Below are positions 17,275 through 27,100 of a DNA stretch of 64,000 nt, piece by piece (within the stretch, counting starts at the first letter, position 1; each line of letters opens with the position of its first letter). The notes below the pieces were generated by a model. The model saw nothing but the letters and a program-made list of their open reading frames with translations, did no database searches and had not been told where the DNA came from. Source of the stretch: Winogradskyella immobilis (GTDB lineage: Bacteria; Bacteroidota; Bacteroidia; Flavobacteriales; Flavobacteriaceae); NCBI RefSeq assembly GCF_021887715.1, contig NZ_JAIQXX010000003.1:1-64000 (forward strand), given 5' to 3'. Both the position numbers and the translations under genes were made by a program.

Positions 17275-18468
17275 TTAATTTAAAAATTCAAATACGCCAC
17301 ATGCGCCTTGACCAGTACCAACACACATGGTTACTGCTCCATATTTACCTTGCATGTTTTGTTTACGCATTTCATCAAACAGCTGTACTGATAGTTTTGC
17401 TCCAGTACATCCTAATGGGTGACCTAAAGCAATAGCACCACCATTTACATTAATGATATCTGGATTTAAATCTAATTCGCGAATAACCGCTAAAGATTGA
17501 GAAGCGAAAGCTTCGTTTAATTCAATAAGTGATAAATCATCTTGTTTTAAACCAGCTTGTTTTAATGCTTTTGGAATAGCTTTTACAGGACCAATCCCCA
17601 TAATTCGAGGCTCAACTCCTGCTGCTGCATAGTTTACCATACGTGCTACGGGTTGAAGGTTTAACTCTTTAACCATCTCTTCACTCATCACCATGACAAA
17701 TGCAGCGCCATCGCTCATTTGAGATGAATTACCAGCAGTAACGCTACCACCAGCTGCAAATACAGCACGTAATTTTGCTAAAGCTTCTTTATTGGTGCCT
17801 TTACGTGGACCTTCATCTTTAGTTACTGTATATGATTTTGTTGCTTTTTTTCCGTTGGAACCAATATAGGTTTGCTGAACTTCAATAGGAACGATTTGAT
17901 CTTGAAAACGATCTTCTGCTTGCGCTTTTAAAGCTTTCATATGAGAATTATAAGCAAATTCATCTTGATCTTCTCGAGACACATTGAATTGTTGTGCTAC
18001 AGCTTCAGCTGTATTTCCCATGCCCCAATAATAATCTTCATGACCTGCTTTTACAATGGCATCGTAATTTAATTCAGGTTTAAAACCAGTCATTGGTACA
18101 CTACTCATACTTTCTGCACCACCAGCAATGATACAATCGGCCATTCCAGCTTGAATTTTTGCTGTTGCCATTCCTATAGTTTCTACACCAGAAGAACAAA
18201 AACGATTTACGGTTACACCAGGAACATCAATAACTTCTAACCCCATTAAAGAGATTAAACGTGCCATATTTAATCCTTGCGAACCTTCAGGCATTGCGTT
18301 ACCGACAATAACATCATCAATACGTTTTGGGTCTAAATTTGGTAATTCCTTCATCATATGCTGAATTGTTTCAGCAGCTAACTCGTCTGTTCTTTTAAAA
18401 CGAAACACGCCTTTTGGTGCTTTACCAACTGCGGTTCTATATGCTTTTACTATATATGCTGTTTTCAT
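17275..18468 (-). CDS. acetyl-CoA acyltransferase (3-ketoacyl-CoA thiolase)
   Basis: A thiolase of 397 aa with the three catalytic residues in place: Cys91 (VNRFCSSG), His350 (GGAIALGHPLG) and Cys382 (TMCVGTGQG). It cleaves 3-ketoacyl-CoA with CoA to give acetyl-CoA, the last step of beta-oxidation. The catabolic role, as opposed to biosynthetic acetoacetyl-CoA formation, follows from its place between the hydratase/dehydrogenase fusion and the acyl-CoA dehydrogenase. Confidence 0.95.
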   Translation of the reverse strand: MKTAYIVKAYRTAVGKAPKGVFRFKRTDELAAETIQHMMKELPNLDPKRIDDVIVGNAMPEGSQGLNMARLISLMGLEVIDVPGVTVNRFCSSGVETIGMATAKIQAGMADCIIAGGAESMSSVPMTGFKPELNYDAIVKAGHEDYYWGMGNTAEAVAQQFNVSREDQDEFAYNSHMKALKAQAEDRFQDQIVPIEVQQTYIGSNGKKATKSYTVTKDEGPRKGTNKEALAKLRAVFAAGGSVTAGNSSQMSDGAAFVMVMSEEMVKELNLQPVARMVNYAAAGVEPRIMGIGPVKAIPKALKQAGLKQDDLSLIELNEAFASQSLAVIRELDLNPDIINVNGGAIALGHPLGCTGAKLSVQLFDEMRKQNMQGKYGAVTMCVGTGQGACGVFEFLN

Positions 18469-18491
18469 TTCTCTTTTAGTATTTAGTTGTT

Positions 18492-18530
18492 AGTAATTAG
18501 TATTTAGTGACTCACTAATCCCTAATTACT
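18492..18530. repeat. short inverted repeat between beta-oxidation genes
   Basis: Two 19-nt arms (18492-18510 and 18512-18530) are complementary at 16 positions with a 1-nt centre. The AGTAATTAGT...ACTAATTACT type is low in complexity, so a chance or slippage origin is possible. It lies in the 84-nt gap before the thiolase gene. Confidence 0.55.
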
Positions 18531-18545
18531 ATTCCCTTTTTACTT

Positions 18546-18563
18546 TTCGCAACTAGTTGCGAA
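18546..18563. repeat. perfect palindrome over a stop codon
   Basis: TTCGCAACTAGTTGCGAA is an 18-nt perfect palindrome. The TAG stop codon of the hydratase/dehydrogenase gene (18553-18555) lies at its centre. No T-run follows on the minus strand, so it is a poor terminator. It could act as a 3'-end stability or processing hairpin between fused operon genes. Confidence 0.6.
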
Positions 18564-20961
18564 GTGGTTTTCCTTTGGTTAACATATGCTGAATTCTTTC
18601 TAGAGTTTTGCGCTCTGTACAAAGCGATAAAAATGCTTCTCGTTCTAGATCTAATAAATATTGTTCACTTACTAGAGTTGGTTCAGATAAATCACCTCCT
18701 GCCATAACATAGGCTAGTTTATTGGCAATCTTCTTATCGTGTTCACTTATATAATGGCTTGCTTGCATAGAATCTGTTCCTACTAAAAACATACTTAGAG
18801 CTTGCTTACCAAGTACTTTTACATCCTTACGTTTTACAGGTTGCGTATATCCAGCATCTGCCATTAATTTAGCATGTGCTTTTGCTGTTGCAATTTGTCG
18901 GTCTTTATTAACGACTACGATATCTTTTCCTTTTTGAAGGATCCCTAAATCGAAAGCTTCATAAGCAGACGTAGCTACTTTTGCCATACCAATCGTTAAG
19001 AAATATTCTTGAAGCGTATTTAATTCAACATCACCTTTCTTAAATGTATCAGACGCTCTTAAAGCCATTTCTTTAGAACCTCCACCACCAGGAATAACAC
19101 CAACACCAAACTCTACAAGTCCAATATAAGTTTCGGCTGCTGCAACCACTTTATCGGCATGCATAGATAACTCACATCCACCACCAAGTGCCATACCATG
19201 AGGTGCAGCAACAGTTGGAATAGAAGAGTAGCGCATACGCATCATACTATCTTGGAAATATTTGATAGCCATATTAAGCTCGTCATATTCTTGTTCGGCT
19301 GCCATCATAAATATCATACCAATATTGGCACCTACAGAGAAATTAGCAGCTTGGTTACCAACAACTAATCCAGCGAAATCTTTTTCAGCTAAATCAATAG
19401 CTTTATTTAATCCTGCCAATACATCACCTCCAATGGTATTCATTTTAGATTGAAATTCTACATTAAGAATGCCATCTCCTAAATCTTCAATAACAACACC
19501 TGAATTTTTAAATACTTCTGATGTTTTTCTAATATTATCTAAGATGATAAAACTGTCTTGTCCAGGAATCTTTTCTTGAGATTTTTTAGGAATGTCATAA
19601 GCATACGTTGCACCATCTTTAACTGAATAGAAAGATGAACTTCCAGAAGCAATCATATCATGAACCCAATCTGCAGGTGTTAAACCTTCAACTTTCATCA
19701 TTTCTATTCCGGCTTCAACACCAATTGCATCCCAAATTTGGAAAGGCCCGTGTTCCCAACCAAATCCTGCCTTCATTGCATCATCAATTTTATATAAATC
19801 ATCAGTTATTTCAGGTATTCTATTTGAAACATAAGCAAATAAGGCGGCAAAACTTTTTCTGTAGAATTCACCTGCTTTATCTTTTCCTTTTACTAATACT
19901 TTAAAACGGTCAGCTACTTTATCGATAGTCTTTGTAAGTTCTAACGTAGCAAATTTTGCTTTTTTAGCCGAACGGTATTCTAAAGTGTTTAAGTCTAAAC
20001 TTAAAATTTCTTTTTTACCTTCAGCATTAACTGTTTTTTTATAAAATCCTTGTCCAGATTTACTACCTAACCATTTGTTTTCCATCATCGTATTGATGAA
20101 ATCTGGTAATTGAAATAACTCGTGACGTTCATCATTGGGGCAATTCTCACGAATACCGTTTGCTACATGAACAAGCGTATCTAAACCAACAACATCAACT
20201 GTTCTGAAGGTTGCTGATTTAGGACGACCAATTACTGGTCCAGATAATTTATCAACTTCTTCAATTGTTAAATCTAAATCCTTAACCGCATGAAATAAAC
20301 TTTGAATACTAAAAATACCGATTCTATTACCAATAAAAGCCGGTGTGTCTTTAGCTATGACTGAAGTTTTTCCTAAGAATTGCTCACCATATCCATTTAA
20401 GAAGTCTAATACTTCTGAAGAGGTGTTTGGTCCTGGTATAATTTCAAACAACTTTAGGTAACGTGCTGGGTTGAAGAAGTGTGTTCCGCAGAAATGTTTC
20501 TGAAAATCTTCAGAACGTCCTTCATTCATAAACTTGATAGGAATACCAGACGTATTAGATGTAATTAATGTACCAGGTGTTCTGTGTTGTTCTAGCTTTT
20601 CAAAAACTTGTTGTTTGATGTCTAAACGTTCAACAACAACTTCCATAATCCAATCTACGTCTTTTACTTTGGCTATATCATCTTCAAGGTTACCAATAGT
20701 AATTCTATTTTTAAATGATGAATGATAGAGTGGTGCAGGCTTAGATTTAATGGATGCTGTAAGTGCATCGTTAACTAATCTATTTCTTACTGCTTTATCT
20801 TCTAAAGTTAACCCTTTAGCTTTTTCTTTATCGTTGAGTTCTCTTGGTACGATGTCTAATAATAATACATCAACACCAATATTAGCAAAATGGCAAGCAA
20901 TTCCACTTCCCATAATACCCGAACCAATAATGGCTATTTTTTTAATTCTGCGCTTACTCAT
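18553..20961 (-). CDS. 3-hydroxyacyl-CoA dehydrogenase / enoyl-CoA hydratase fusion
   Basis: An 802-aa bifunctional beta-oxidation enzyme. The N-terminal half is the NAD-dependent 3-hydroxyacyl-CoA dehydrogenase (Rossmann motif GSGIMGSGIA at about 13-22; HFFNPARYLKLFEIIPG). The C-terminal half is a crotonase-fold enoyl-CoA hydratase (GMALGGGCELSMHAD; GVGVIPGGGGSKEM). The order is the reverse of E. coli FadB, in which the hydratase comes first; this dehydrogenase-first order is common in Bacteroidetes. Its start is 1 nt from the marR stop, so it is co-transcribed with and probably repressed by that regulator. Confidence 0.95.
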   Translation of the reverse strand: MSKRRIKKIAIIGSGIMGSGIACHFANIGVDVLLLDIVPRELNDKEKAKGLTLEDKAVRNRLVNDALTASIKSKPAPLYHSSFKNRITIGNLEDDIAKVKDVDWIMEVVVERLDIKQQVFEKLEQHRTPGTLITSNTSGIPIKFMNEGRSEDFQKHFCGTHFFNPARYLKLFEIIPGPNTSSEVLDFLNGYGEQFLGKTSVIAKDTPAFIGNRIGIFSIQSLFHAVKDLDLTIEEVDKLSGPVIGRPKSATFRTVDVVGLDTLVHVANGIRENCPNDERHELFQLPDFINTMMENKWLGSKSGQGFYKKTVNAEGKKEILSLDLNTLEYRSAKKAKFATLELTKTIDKVADRFKVLVKGKDKAGEFYRKSFAALFAYVSNRIPEITDDLYKIDDAMKAGFGWEHGPFQIWDAIGVEAGIEMMKVEGLTPADWVHDMIASGSSSFYSVKDGATYAYDIPKKSQEKIPGQDSFIILDNIRKTSEVFKNSGVVIEDLGDGILNVEFQSKMNTIGGDVLAGLNKAIDLAEKDFAGLVVGNQAANFSVGANIGMIFMMAAEQEYDELNMAIKYFQDSMMRMRYSSIPTVAAPHGMALGGGCELSMHADKVVAAAETYIGLVEFGVGVIPGGGGSKEMALRASDTFKKGDVELNTLQEYFLTIGMAKVATSAYEAFDLGILQKGKDIVVVNKDRQIATAKAHAKLMADAGYTQPVKRKDVKVLGKQALSMFLVGTDSMQASHYISEHDKKIANKLAYVMAGGDLSEPTLVSEQYLLDLEREAFLSLCTERKTLERIQHMLTKGKPLRN

Positions 20962-20962
20962 C

Positions 20963-21418
20963 TTATTTTAAAGTGTGTTCTTTTTGATTGTATATCTGTT
21001 TGTTAGAAATCATATTATTAATGATTTCAGCAACCTCATAAAAATGATTCAATTTATCTTCAGAAATAGTGTCTTTTATGGCCTGATTAAATGTTAAAAC
21101 TCGATCTCTAGAATATTCGCGTTTCTCTTTTCCAAAATCTGTAAGATGAATAATAACTCCGCGGCCATCTTCTGGATTTGGTTTTCTTATAATAAGACCT
21201 TTATCTTCCATGGTTTTTAATGTCCTAGATAGGCTAGTTGCTTCCATTCCCATTTTTGGACCTAAAGATGTAGATGGTGTACCATTCTCAGGGTCTACGC
21301 TTAATAAAGCAAAACCTGTTGCCATTGTAGAACCAAACTTAGACGCTTCTTCGTTATACATTTTATTGACTGCCAACCATGTGGTTCTTAGCACATAATC
21401 TATTGTTTTGTCTTTCAT
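20963..21418 (-). CDS. MarR-family regulator of the beta-oxidation operon
   Basis: 151 aa with a winged helix-turn-helix of the MarR type (LSRTLKTMEDKGLIIRKPNPEDGRG is split here: recognition helix LSRTLKTMEDKG, wing RKPNPEDGRG). It is the first gene of the operon with the hydratase/dehydrogenase fusion 1 nt downstream. An 18-bp operator-like palindrome lies 35-52 bp upstream of its start, so autoregulation and control of the operon are likely. Acyl-CoA as the inducing ligand is inference from context. Confidence 0.92.
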   Translation of the reverse strand: MKDKTIDYVLRTTWLAVNKMYNEEASKFGSTMATGFALLSVDPENGTPSTSLGPKMGMEATSLSRTLKTMEDKGLIIRKPNPEDGRGVIIHLTDFGKEKREYSRDRVLTFNQAIKDTISEDKLNHFYEVAEIINNMISNKQIYNQKEHTLK

Positions 21419-21436
21419 GAAGTATGATTGAAATTC

Positions 21437-21470
21437 AAAGATAATAAAAAATACTATGCACGCATAGTAA
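21437..21470 (-). promoter_or_regulatory. marR promoter with MarR operator palindrome
   Basis: The palindrome TACTATGCACGCATAGTA (21453-21470) has perfect 8-bp arms and a 2-bp centre, the usual size of a MarR dimer site. Just downstream on the minus strand is TATCTTTG (21444-21437), which fits the flavobacterial -7 element TAnnTTTG. The operator therefore covers the region between -7 and -33, as expected for repression of the marR operon. Confidence 0.75.
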
Positions 21471-21590
21471 ATTTGATTTTTTTAAGAATTACTGTAAATA
21501 AAAAACATCTCTAAAATGAGATGTTTAATTTTATTGAATTGGAAATATTTAATAGTTAATAAACTCTTTCCTCAATTTTAAATGAGCTTT

Positions 21591-23363
21591 TTAAGGACGA
21601 TAAATCTTCTCTATAAGTGGTGTGTAAAGTTGTTTAACTACAGCACGCTTCATTTTCATGGTTGGTGTAAGATGACCAGCATCTATAGACCAAACTTCAG
21701 GTGTGAGTTCAAAACGTTTAATTTGCTCCCAATTGCCAAAATTTAAATTACAGTTATTAACTTCTCTCTGAATTCTGTCTATAATAATTTGCGAAGTAGC
21801 TATTTCAGTTTCAGACGTACCAATATCTTTTTGCTTGCGCTCAATCCAATCTCTAATAAATTCAAAATTGGGTTGTATAATGGCTGCAGGCATTTTTTCG
21901 CCTTCACCAATAACCATGACTTGCTCAATAAATGGCGATTGTTTTAAAATATTTTCTAATAGTGTAGGGATTACATATTTGCCACCAGAGGTTTTAAACA
22001 TTTCTTTTTTACGTCCTGTAATTTTTAAAAAGCCATCTGAATCAAAATCTCCTTTATCTCCAGTATGAAAATAACCATCCGTCATTACTTCGGCAGTTTT
22101 ACCAGGATCTTTATAATACCCTAACATTACATTGGGTCCTTTGACTAAAATCTCTCCATCTTCAGCAATTTTAACGGTGACATTATCAATGACGCGACCA
22201 ACAGTACCAATTCTAAATCCACCATTGCGCTCATCATTTACAGATATTACAGGCGAAGTTTCTGTTAGTCCGTAACCTTCCATAATGGGCATGCCAGCAG
22301 CAGCAAAAGTACGGGTTAACCTAGATTGTAACGGAGCACTACCAGAAACCATTAATTCTAACTCGCCACCAAGGCCTTCTTGCCATTTGCTAAAAATGAG
22401 TTTACGTGCTAATTTTAATTGTTTCTCGTACCACCAACCGTTTTTACCATATGGCTCATACTTCAATCCTAATTTAATAGCCCAAAAGAACAATGCTTTT
22501 TTTATGCCAGACAATTCAGAGCCTTTAGCAACTATTTTATCGTACACTTTTTCATATAAACGCGGTACGGCGGTCATTACATTTGGTTTAATCTCTTTAA
22601 GATTATCGCTCATCTTTTCAATAGACTCAGCAAAATACACTTCAACACCACAGTATTGATAGAGATAAAGAATCATACGTTCAAAAACATGACATACAGG
22701 TAAAAAGCTCAGTGCTTTAGATTTACCATAATCAAAAGGCACACGTTTTTCACTATCTAATACATTTGAAACTAAATTATTATGAGATAACATCACACCT
22801 TTTGGCGTACCTGTAGTTCCAGAAGTATAGATAATAGTCGCTAAGTCTTCTGGTTTTACCGAATTTTTTAAAGCTTCAACTTCTGGTTGATTACTATCAT
22901 CTTTTCCAAGTTCAAATAATTCTGAATAATGTTTACAACCTTCAATAGTATCAAAAGAGTAAACATCTTTCAGTTGTGTATTGGCTTTTATGGTATTTAC
23001 TTTTTTTAAAACTTCAGTGTCTGATACAAAACAGTAAATAGATTCTGAATGATTAATTACATACTCATAATCTTCGGCGCAAATAGTTGGATAGATAGGA
23101 ATATTTTGTGCACCTATTTGTAGTACACCAATATCCATAATATTCCATTCGGTACGGTTATTTGTAGAAATAACAGCAATTTTATCTCCCTTTTTAACTC
23201 CTAATCTTAATAATGCACGACTAATAGCATTTGCTTTGTCTATATACTCTTGCGATGAAATCGATTGCCATTCACCGTTATATTTTGTAGTAAAAGCTTT
23301 GTCTAAATTATATTTATCGTGTTGGTAATACGGAAAGTCAAAAAGTCTAGTAATCTCTGTCAT
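21591..23363 (-). CDS. long-chain acyl-CoA synthetase (AMP-forming)
   Basis: 590 aa in the AMP-binding superfamily. The phosphate-binding motif is YTSGTTGTPKG; further motifs are GYGLTETSP, YFHTGDKGDFD and KITGRKKEMFKTSGGKY. The length and the C-terminal extension fit the eukaryotic/FAA1-like long-chain fatty acid:CoA ligases common in Bacteroidetes. It activates fatty acids for the neighbouring beta-oxidation operon. It has its own upstream region, and the MarR operator at 21453 lies downstream of its stop, so control by that site is not obvious. Confidence 0.93.
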   Translation of the reverse strand: MTEITRLFDFPYYQHDKYNLDKAFTTKYNGEWQSISSQEYIDKANAISRALLRLGVKKGDKIAVISTNNRTEWNIMDIGVLQIGAQNIPIYPTICAEDYEYVINHSESIYCFVSDTEVLKKVNTIKANTQLKDVYSFDTIEGCKHYSELFELGKDDSNQPEVEALKNSVKPEDLATIIYTSGTTGTPKGVMLSHNNLVSNVLDSEKRVPFDYGKSKALSFLPVCHVFERMILYLYQYCGVEVYFAESIEKMSDNLKEIKPNVMTAVPRLYEKVYDKIVAKGSELSGIKKALFFWAIKLGLKYEPYGKNGWWYEKQLKLARKLIFSKWQEGLGGELELMVSGSAPLQSRLTRTFAAAGMPIMEGYGLTETSPVISVNDERNGGFRIGTVGRVIDNVTVKIAEDGEILVKGPNVMLGYYKDPGKTAEVMTDGYFHTGDKGDFDSDGFLKITGRKKEMFKTSGGKYVIPTLLENILKQSPFIEQVMVIGEGEKMPAAIIQPNFEFIRDWIERKQKDIGTSETEIATSQIIIDRIQREVNNCNLNFGNWEQIKRFELTPEVWSIDAGHLTPTMKMKRAVVKQLYTPLIEKIYRP

Positions 23364-23574
23364 TATCTATTTCATAATTATTATAAGTTGTGAAAATAGG
23401 AAATTAAATGTGGATTTAAAATAGTATGTAAGAAAAGAAAGGGAAAAGATAATGGAGAAGAGATATTCTCGTAAAATAAAGAACTAAATATCAAGTTTAA
23501 TAACATAGTGGTTTAAATAAAGAGGTCTTCTGAATTAAATTATTTTAATTACTTTTAGTATATAATTTAAAAAA

Positions 23575-24129
23575 ATGAAAAAATCAGTAATAATAGTTTT
23601 ACTATCAATTTTTACATTTTACGGTTGTAATTCTGATGATATAGAACGTGAAGCACAACCTTTAGCGGGTCAGCGCTATTCATTGACAAGTATAGAACTT
23701 GAAGTTTCTATAGACTTGAACAATGACGGTGTTTTTTCTACAAACATAATAAGCGAAGAGAATACAGGTTGCTTGTCTATGAATAGACTAAGTTTTGGTG
23801 CTAATAGTTCAAGTCCGATTATTGAGTATATTATAAATGTGTCTATAGATGAAAACACTAATACCTACAATGAAAACTTTGGATGTGGAATACTAGATTT
23901 TTTTATTGGATTTGAGTATGTTGTTGAGGAAAATAACATTTATATTTTTGAAGAAAACACAGAATTTGATCGCAATACAGCAGCTAGAGGAATAATAGAT
24001 GGCAATCAGATTTTTTTCAATGCTGATTTGATTACCTTTTATTTTGGGCTAGACACCATAATTAATGAACAAGGAGAAATTGTTCCTTATGAAGGAGGTA
24101 TAAGTTTAGTTTTTACAAGAGATAATTAA
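23575..24129 (+). CDS. lipoprotein with lipocalin-like fold (hypothetical)
   Basis: 184 aa with a lipoprotein signal peptide (lipobox TFYGC, Cys18) and a mature domain of alternating strands. It contains DLNNDG followed by an N...E..GC pattern, which is shared with the lipoprotein at 45166 (DLNNDA...E..AC). Such small proteins are often annotated as lipocalin-like in Flavobacteriia, but no function is known. Its 3' end overlaps the convergent purL by 4 nt. Confidence 0.75.
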   Translation: MKKSVIIVLLSIFTFYGCNSDDIEREAQPLAGQRYSLTSIELEVSIDLNNDGVFSTNIISEENTGCLSMNRLSFGANSSSPIIEYIINVSIDENTNTYNENFGCGILDFFIGFEYVVEENNIYIFEENTEFDRNTAARGIIDGNQIFFNADLITFYFGLDTIINEQGEIVPYEGGISLVFTRDN

Positions 24130-27100
24130 TCTCTTTCCTCTATCCATTGTCTAGCATTTACAAAAGCCTCTAGCCAAGGCGATACATCGTCTTTTCTACC
24201 TTTAGGGTAATTGGCCCAGTTCCATTGAAATGTTGAACGCTCAATATGTGGCATAGTGGCTAAATGACGACCTGTAGCATCACATAACATGGCTACATTA
24301 TAATCTGATCCGTTTGGATTAGAAGGGTAAGTATCGTAACCATATTTGGCAACAATATTATAATCGCTTTCAGACATTGGTAAACTAAACTTACCTTCGC
24401 CATGAGAAATCCATACTCCTAAAGTACTTCCTTCTAAAGAGGATAGCATCACAGAATTATTCTCTTGGATTTTTACGGATGTAAAATTACTTTCGTGTTT
24501 CCCAGAATCGTTATACGTCATTTTTGATAACTGTTTATGGTCTGGATTAATGAGGTCTAATTCTAAAAACAACTGACATCCATTGCAGATTCCTACCGAT
24601 AAAGTGTCTTCTCTAGTGAAGAAATTCTTTAGTGCTTTATTGGCTTTTTCATTGTATTTAATAGCACCAGCCCAACCTTTGGCAGACCCTAAAACATCTG
24701 AGTTGCTAAAGCCGCCAACAGCTCCTAAAAACTGAATGTCTTCTAAGGTTTCACGACCAGAAATTAAATCGGTCATATGTACATCCTTAACATCAAAACC
24801 GGCTAAATACATGGCGTTTGCCATTTCACGTTCACTATTACTTCCTTTTTCACGCAGTATGGCTGCTTTGGGTTTTACTCTTGTCTCCTTGAGCGTAGTC
24901 GAAAGGTTGTCAAGAGGTCTCGACTGCGCTCGACCAGACAATACATCATTCAGCTTACCAGTAAACTGCTTTGGAAATATATATTGAAGTGGTTGTGTTT
25001 TATAGTTATTATAACGCTTAGTAGCTAAGTCGTTAGCCGTTTGTTTTTGATCGAGTAGGTAAGAGGTTTTATACCACATATCACGTAATCGTGATACCGA
25101 CATAGTAAACACTTCATTGTTATTAACAACTCCTAAAACATCACTTTTCGTGACTTTACCAATGTTATAATACTCTATATTGGCTTCAGAAAGTGTTTTT
25201 TCTATAGAAGCATCTTTAGCCTGAAAAACAATTCCTGAGTTTTCAGCAAATAATAGTTTAATAGAATCTTTTTCATTTAAACCAGAAAGATCTAATTCTG
25301 CACCTAGATTATTATCTGCAAAACATAATTCTAATAATGTTGTAATTAATCCACCAGAAGCGACATCATGTCCAGCAACAATCTGTTCGTTTTTTATTAA
25401 ATTTTGAATGGTGTTAAATACCGTTTTTACATAAGAAGCACTTTTTACAGTTGGTGTCTCGTTTCCTATTTTATTGTTGATCTGTGCAAAAGAACTTCCG
25501 CCAAGCTTAAATTGGTCTTGTGAGATGTTGATGTAATAAATATCACCTTCGCCATATTGAAAAACAGGCTCTACCACTTTAGAAATGGCATTACAATTGG
25601 CAGCAGCAGAAATAACTACTGTACCAGGAGAAATGACATCACCATCTGGATATTTTTGTTTCATTGAAAGCGAATCCTTTCCTGTAGGCACATTTATCCC
25701 TAAGCCAATTGAAAATTCTGAAACCGCTTTTACTGCTTTATACAAACGTGCATCTTCACCTTCGTTTTTGCAAGGCCACATCCAATTTGCAGATAATGAG
25801 ATGCTTTTTAAATTGTCTTTTAATGGAGCCCAAATAATATTGGTTAAAGCTTCGGTAATGGCATTTTTACTCCCAGCTTCAGGGTCAATTAAAGCGGATA
25901 TAGGCGCATGCCCAATCGATGTAGCAATACCTTCTGTACCTTTATAATCTAATGCCATTACACCAACATTATTAAGTGGTAATTGTAATGGACCAACACA
26001 TTGTTGCTTAGCTACTTTTCCACCAACACAACGATCTACTTTATTCGTTAACCAATCTTTACAAGCTACGGCTTCTAACTGTAAAACTTTATCTAGATAA
26101 TCGTAAAAATCTGCAGATTTATAAGATAAATTCTCATAGTCTCTAACAACTGTTTTATCTGTAAGTACTGTTTTTGGAGAACTACCAAACATATCACTTA
26201 AAGCCAAATCCATAGGTTTATCTCCTTTGGTTTTAGACTCAAAGGTAAAACGATGATTTTCGGTAACATCTCCAACAGTATATATTGGCGAACGTTCTCG
26301 CTCAGCAATTTTATTTAGGGTATCTATATGTTTTTCTGCAATAACCAATCCCATACGTTCTTGAGATTCATTGCCTATAATTTCTTTAGCAGAAAGCGTA
26401 GGATCACCAACAGGTAAAGCATCTAAATTAATATGTCCGCCGGTATCTTCTACCAGTTCGCTTAAGCAATTTAAATGTCCACCAGCACCATGGTCGTGTA
26501 TAGAAACTATAAAGTTTTCTTCATTTTCAACCATGCCACGTACAGCATTAGCAGCACGTTTTTGCATCTCAGGATTAGAACGTTGTACAGCATTAAGTTC
26601 AATGCCTGTAGAAAACTCTCCAGTATCTGCTGAAGATACAGCAGCACCTCCCATACCAATGCGGTAATTATCTCCTCCTAGAATAACAATTTTATCACCA
26701 TCTTTTGGTATGTCTTTTATGGCTTGTTCAGCTTTTCCGTAGCCAATACCACCGGCTTGCATTATTACTTTATCGAAACCTAATTTTTGATCTGATTCTT
26801 GGTGTTCAAAAGTTAGTACAGAACCACAAATGAGTGGTTGTCCAAATTTATTTCCAAAATCTGATGCACCGTTTGATGCTTTTATTAAGATATCCATTGG
26901 GGTTTGGTACAACCATTGGCGTGCATTAAAAGCCTGTTCCCAAGGACGCTCATTTTCTAAACGGGAGTAAGATGTCATGTAAACGGCTGTGCCAGCTAAA
27001 GGAATAGAGCCTTTTCCACCAGCCAATCGGTCTCTAATTTCTCCTCCAGAACCTGTAGCAGCACCATTAAAAGGTTCTACCGTAGTAGGGAAATTATGCG

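Noticed and set aside
19635-19904. 89-aa frame antisense to the hydratase/dehydrogenase gene
   Set aside because: It is antisense to a well-conserved enzyme and has the low-complexity composition of a shadow frame.
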